This document shows, piece after piece, positions 6,772 through 8,485 of a stretch of DNA of 8,485 nucleotides. The stretch is from Sulfurirhabdus sp043759595 (GTDB lineage: Bacteria > Pseudomonadota > Gammaproteobacteria > Burkholderiales > SMCO01). Within the stretch, counting starts at the first letter, position 1; each line of letters begins with the position of its first letter. The position numbers were made by a program, and so were the translations under genes. The DNA is taken from the NCBI GenBank assembly GCA_043759595.1, contig JAYVLG010000009.1, positions 1 through 8,485 of the forward strand, in the 5' to 3' direction. Below the pieces are notes generated by a model that worked only from the letters and a program-made list of their open reading frames with translations, ran no database searches and was not told the DNA's origin.

Positions 6772-8035
6772 TGACATGCGTCCATCTACAGCATCCCTTG
6801 CATTACCCGCGTTGCGAGGAACTTTCGGTGACTGGACCTATTACAGTGCCGTTATACCATTGGCAGAACTAGCCAAGCGTGTTGCATTTGCCAGTGAAAT
6901 TCACACAAACAAGGGATTGTCCGAGCTTATACAACGCTCATTGAAAGGCGGTCCACACGGTGGGCGATCACTTGATATAGCTAACTATCTTCAGAACGAA
7001 CACGAAAGATTCTTCAATTCTTTAGTGGTTGCCGTATACGGCGGAGCACCGCAATGGGTGCCCCTCGACGTGAAACAGCCAGAAGATGGCGCCCCATCGC
7101 TGGGTGATGCAGCCCATAGCTTGGGTGTCCTCCAAATGAACGGCGAGGAGAAGCTGTTTGCTGTTGATGGACAGCACCGGCTTGCTGGAATGAAGCGCCT
7201 TGTGGAAATGAGTGAAAAAAAGGGCGCCGCAAAGAAGCAGCTATCTGCAATCTCTGATTTGGTGTCTGTACTCTTTATTGCTCACCGCACCGACCGCTTG
7301 GAGCGCACTCGAAGGTTATTTACCACGCTGAACAAGACCGCAGTCCCAGTCTCCAAAATGGAACGCATCGCGCTGGACGAAAATGATGTGATGGCAATCG
7401 TGGTGCGTAGATTGGTTGAGGAACACCCGTCATTCAAAACGCCGCGTATCGCTATGAGCCACACCAACAACTTGGGGCGTGATAGTGTCGCACTTACAAC
7501 GATAGGTAATTTATACGATGTGTTAAAACTCCTTTTTCTCGCGGAGACAGGGGCAAAAAAGAAGGAGCTCGAATTCAACAGACCGACAGATACTGAGTTG
7601 GATAAATTCTATAAAGTGGCAGCAGACTTCTTTGAACATCTTGCCGTTGTTGAGCCTGCACTTGATAAGTATTTTACGGCTAGCGATCCAGCCAAAGCAT
7701 GTCAAAAATTTCGTCATGATTCTGGAGGGAGCATCTATTTCCGCCCAATTGGACTGATATTGATGACCGAGGTGGCCATGTTTCTTAAACAAAAGACACC
7801 CAATTGGCTTGGGTTGTTGAAACAATTACCTCGAAGCCTCGACGAAGCCCCCTTCTCTGGAACTATTTGGTCGCATCGCGGAACGATTGAACCAAAACAT
7901 CGCGTGTTATGCCGCGATATTCTTTTATATATGTGTAAACAAGAGTCCTCTAAAGCAGCAACAGTTACTTTGCAACAAAAGCTATCAGTGGTAATAGGCA
8001 AGGAAACTAACCTGCCGAAACAAATCATTTTTTAG
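6761..8035 (+). CDS. dndB: DndB-type DGQHR-domain protein
   Basis: The protein has 424 residues. The defining motif FAVDGQHRLAG spans residues 133-143. A second conserved-looking stretch, RRLFTTLNKTAVPVSKMER (184-202), matches the F..lN..a.pv pattern that follows DGQHR in DndB-like proteins. There are no membrane segments or signal peptide. DndB is known in some Dnd systems as a negative transcriptional regulator, and DGQHR proteins occur in other DNA-modification loci. The ATG at 6761 overlaps the GIY-YIG gene by 11 bases. A second ATG at 6776, four bases after that gene's stop, is equally possible; neither has a clear Shine-Dalgarno, so translation is probably coupled. In classical loci dndB comes first, whereas here it is last in the operon. 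The TAG stop at 8033 is followed by no terminator hairpin. Autoregulation at the 1200-1307 region is an inference. Confidence 0.85.
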   Translation: MPSNDMRPSTASLALPALRGTFGDWTYYSAVIPLAELAKRVAFASEIHTNKGLSELIQRSLKGGPHGGRSLDIANYLQNEHERFFNSLVVAVYGGAPQWVPLDVKQPEDGAPSLGDAAHSLGVLQMNGEEKLFAVDGQHRLAGMKRLVEMSEKKGAAKKQLSAISDLVSVLFIAHRTDRLERTRRLFTTLNKTAVPVSKMERIALDENDVMAIVVRRLVEEHPSFKTPRIAMSHTNNLGRDSVALTTIGNLYDVLKLLFLAETGAKKKELEFNRPTDTELDKFYKVAADFFEHLAVVEPALDKYFTASDPAKACQKFRHDSGGSIYFRPIGLILMTEVAMFLKQKTPNWLGLLKQLPRSLDEAPFSGTIWSHRGTIEPKHRVLCRDILLYMCKQESSKAATVTLQQKLSVVIGKETNLPKQIIF

Positions 8036-8040
8036 TTCGT

Positions 8041-8106
8041 AAGCTGGGTTAGCGGAAAATCAATGGGGTCGCACTCGATAGTTCGCTTCACTCACCGTCC
8101 CAGCTT
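8041..8106. repeat. 8-base inverted repeat AAGCTGGG / CCCAGCTT
   Basis: AAGCTGGG at 8041-8048 is exactly complementary to CCCAGCTT at 8099-8106, with a 50-base loop. It starts five bases after the dndB stop. The loop is too long and no T-run follows, so it is not a standard terminator. Confidence 0.5.
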
Positions 8107-8256
8107 CGGCCTCACCAGCGGACGGCTGACCCAGATCAGTTCCGGCCCAGGCAGCGCCAATTGGCCGGATGGATTGAAGCATCGGTGGCGGCCTAATCTG
8201 GACGAACGAAACAGCATCGCCCGGCTAATTGGTCGGCCCCGCCAAAGCTTTCGGCT

Positions 8257-8293
8257 GCGATTTGCTACTGGTTCGGCGACAGGGCGATTTGCT
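8257..8293 (+). repeat. 10-base direct repeat GCGATTTGCT
   Basis: GCGATTTGCT occurs at 8257-8266 and again at 8284-8293, a 27-base offset. Only two copies are present. The role is unknown. Confidence 0.5.
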
Positions 8294-8325
8294 TGCAGGA
8301 TTAGCCGCCGTTGCAATATATCGCA

Positions 8326-8338
8326 TACGCAATGCGTA
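8326..8338. promoter_or_regulatory. Palindromic candidate operator of the antitoxin gene
   Basis: TACGCA (8326-8331) and TGCGTA (8333-8338) form perfect 6-base arms around a single A. The site lies two bases ahead of the AGGAG ribosome site. RHH antitoxins usually repress their own promoter through such palindromes, so an operator is a reasonable inference. A TTGCAG at 8293-8298 could be a -35 element, but the matching -10 (TATATC, 8317-8322) is weak. Confidence 0.45.
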
Positions 8339-8350
8339 AAAGGAGATGCC

Positions 8351-8485
8351 ATGAAAAACGCTACTTTGCCCCCTTTGCGGGTGGATAGCGCGCTGCGCGC
8401 GGCGGCTGAATCGGTTTTGCAGGAAGGCGAAACTTTATCGGGCTTTGTGCTGGAAGCGGTACGTTTGAATATCGAGCGCCGTGGG
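8351..8485 (+). CDS. RHH-type (YlcI/YnfO-like) antitoxin, N-terminal part
   Basis: The first 45 codons are present; the gene runs off the window. The ATG follows AGGAG (8341-8345) with five bases spacing. The translation starts MKNATLPPLRVDSALR, then AAAESVLQEGETLSGFV, then LEAVRLNIERR. This strand-helix-turn-helix layout, with LPPLRVD as the DNA-binding strand, fits the ribbon-helix-helix antitoxins paired with RelE/ParE-type toxins. I recall very similar N-termini in proteins annotated as such antitoxins. A toxin gene would be expected just beyond position 8485 but cannot be seen. The same frame is open upstream back to the dndB stop; the ribosome site and the change in residue pattern support 8351 as the true start. 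Confidence 0.72.
   Translation, partial: MKNATLPPLRVDSALRAAAESVLQEGETLSGFVLEAVRLNIERRG

Larger units (their letters stand above)
8036..8350. other. 315-base spacer with repeats, no convincing gene
   Basis: This spacer separates the dnd operon from the antitoxin gene. No protein on either strand looks real: the open frames give arginine-rich, low-pattern translations, including the minus-strand frame at 8092-8352. It is richer in G and C than the preceding gene. It holds an 8-base inverted repeat (8041-8048 and 8099-8106), an imperfect direct repeat around AATTGG (8155-8168 and 8223-8236), and a 10-base direct repeat GCGATTTGCT (8257-8266 and 8284-8293). Just before the antitoxin gene there is a 13-base near-palindrome. 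No tRNA is seen. It may be remains of a mobile-element end or a decayed gene. Confidence 0.5.

Noticed and set aside
1308..8035. BREX type 4 or Ssp system, because of the PAPS-reductase-like protein
   Set aside because: No PglZ, BrxL or BREX helicase and no SspB/SspE-type protein is encoded; the DndD and DGQHR proteins point to a Dnd-like system.
8041..8106. Transcription terminator after dndB
   Set aside because: The inverted repeat has a 50-base loop and no following T-run, so it does not fit a rho-independent terminator.
8092..8352. Minus-strand 86-residue open frame
   Set aside because: No recognisable pattern, arginine-rich, no clear ribosome site, and it covers the operator and ribosome site of the antitoxin gene.

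Overview
The window holds the 5' part of a housekeeping tRNA-modification gene (mnmE), a compact six-gene operon related to the Dnd DNA-phosphorothioation (sulfur-for-oxygen backbone modification) systems, and the start of a ribbon-helix-helix antitoxin gene. The MnmE sequence and the GC-rich mnmE end suggest a proteobacterium, most likely a betaproteobacterium; this is inference from protein resemblance only. Base composition falls along the window: bases 721-780 in mnmE contain 43 G/C, while bases 6301-6360 in the GIY-YIG gene contain 22. This fits an acquired defence island next to a core gene.

Layout. Positions 1-1187, minus strand: mnmE, cut by the window edge. Positions 1200-1307: a 108-base divergent intergenic region with short repeats and a good candidate -10 box almost touching the first dnd start codon. 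Positions 1308-8035, plus strand: one tightly packed operon. In order it encodes a DndC-type PP-loop/Fe-S sulfurtransferase, a 66-residue small protein, a DndD-type SMC-like ATPase, a fusion of a DndE-like domain to an FtsK/HerA-type P-loop ATPase, a GIY-YIG nuclease-like protein, and a DndB-type DGQHR protein. Positions 8036-8350: non-coding or degenerate sequence with repeats. Positions 8351-8485: the N-terminal part of an RHH-type antitoxin, running off the window.

How the genes probably work together. By analogy with known Dnd systems, DndC and DndD, with a DndE component, incorporate sulfur into the DNA backbone using sulfur from a cysteine desulfurase. No desulfurase gene (dndA) lies here, so a host IscS-type enzyme is probably used. 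The usual restriction genes dndFGH are also absent. The DndE-like domain, normally a stand-alone protein of roughly 110 residues, is here the N-terminus of a 510-residue motor ATPase. The GIY-YIG protein is the only obvious nuclease-like protein and is the natural candidate for a restriction activity. The DGQHR protein is at the 3' end rather than in the usual leading position and may regulate the system.

The most interesting points are the DndE-ATPase fusion, the small protein between DndC and DndD, the GIY-YIG gene as possible effector, the apparently leaderless first gene, and a possible 8-codon coupling ORF ahead of the GIY-YIG gene.
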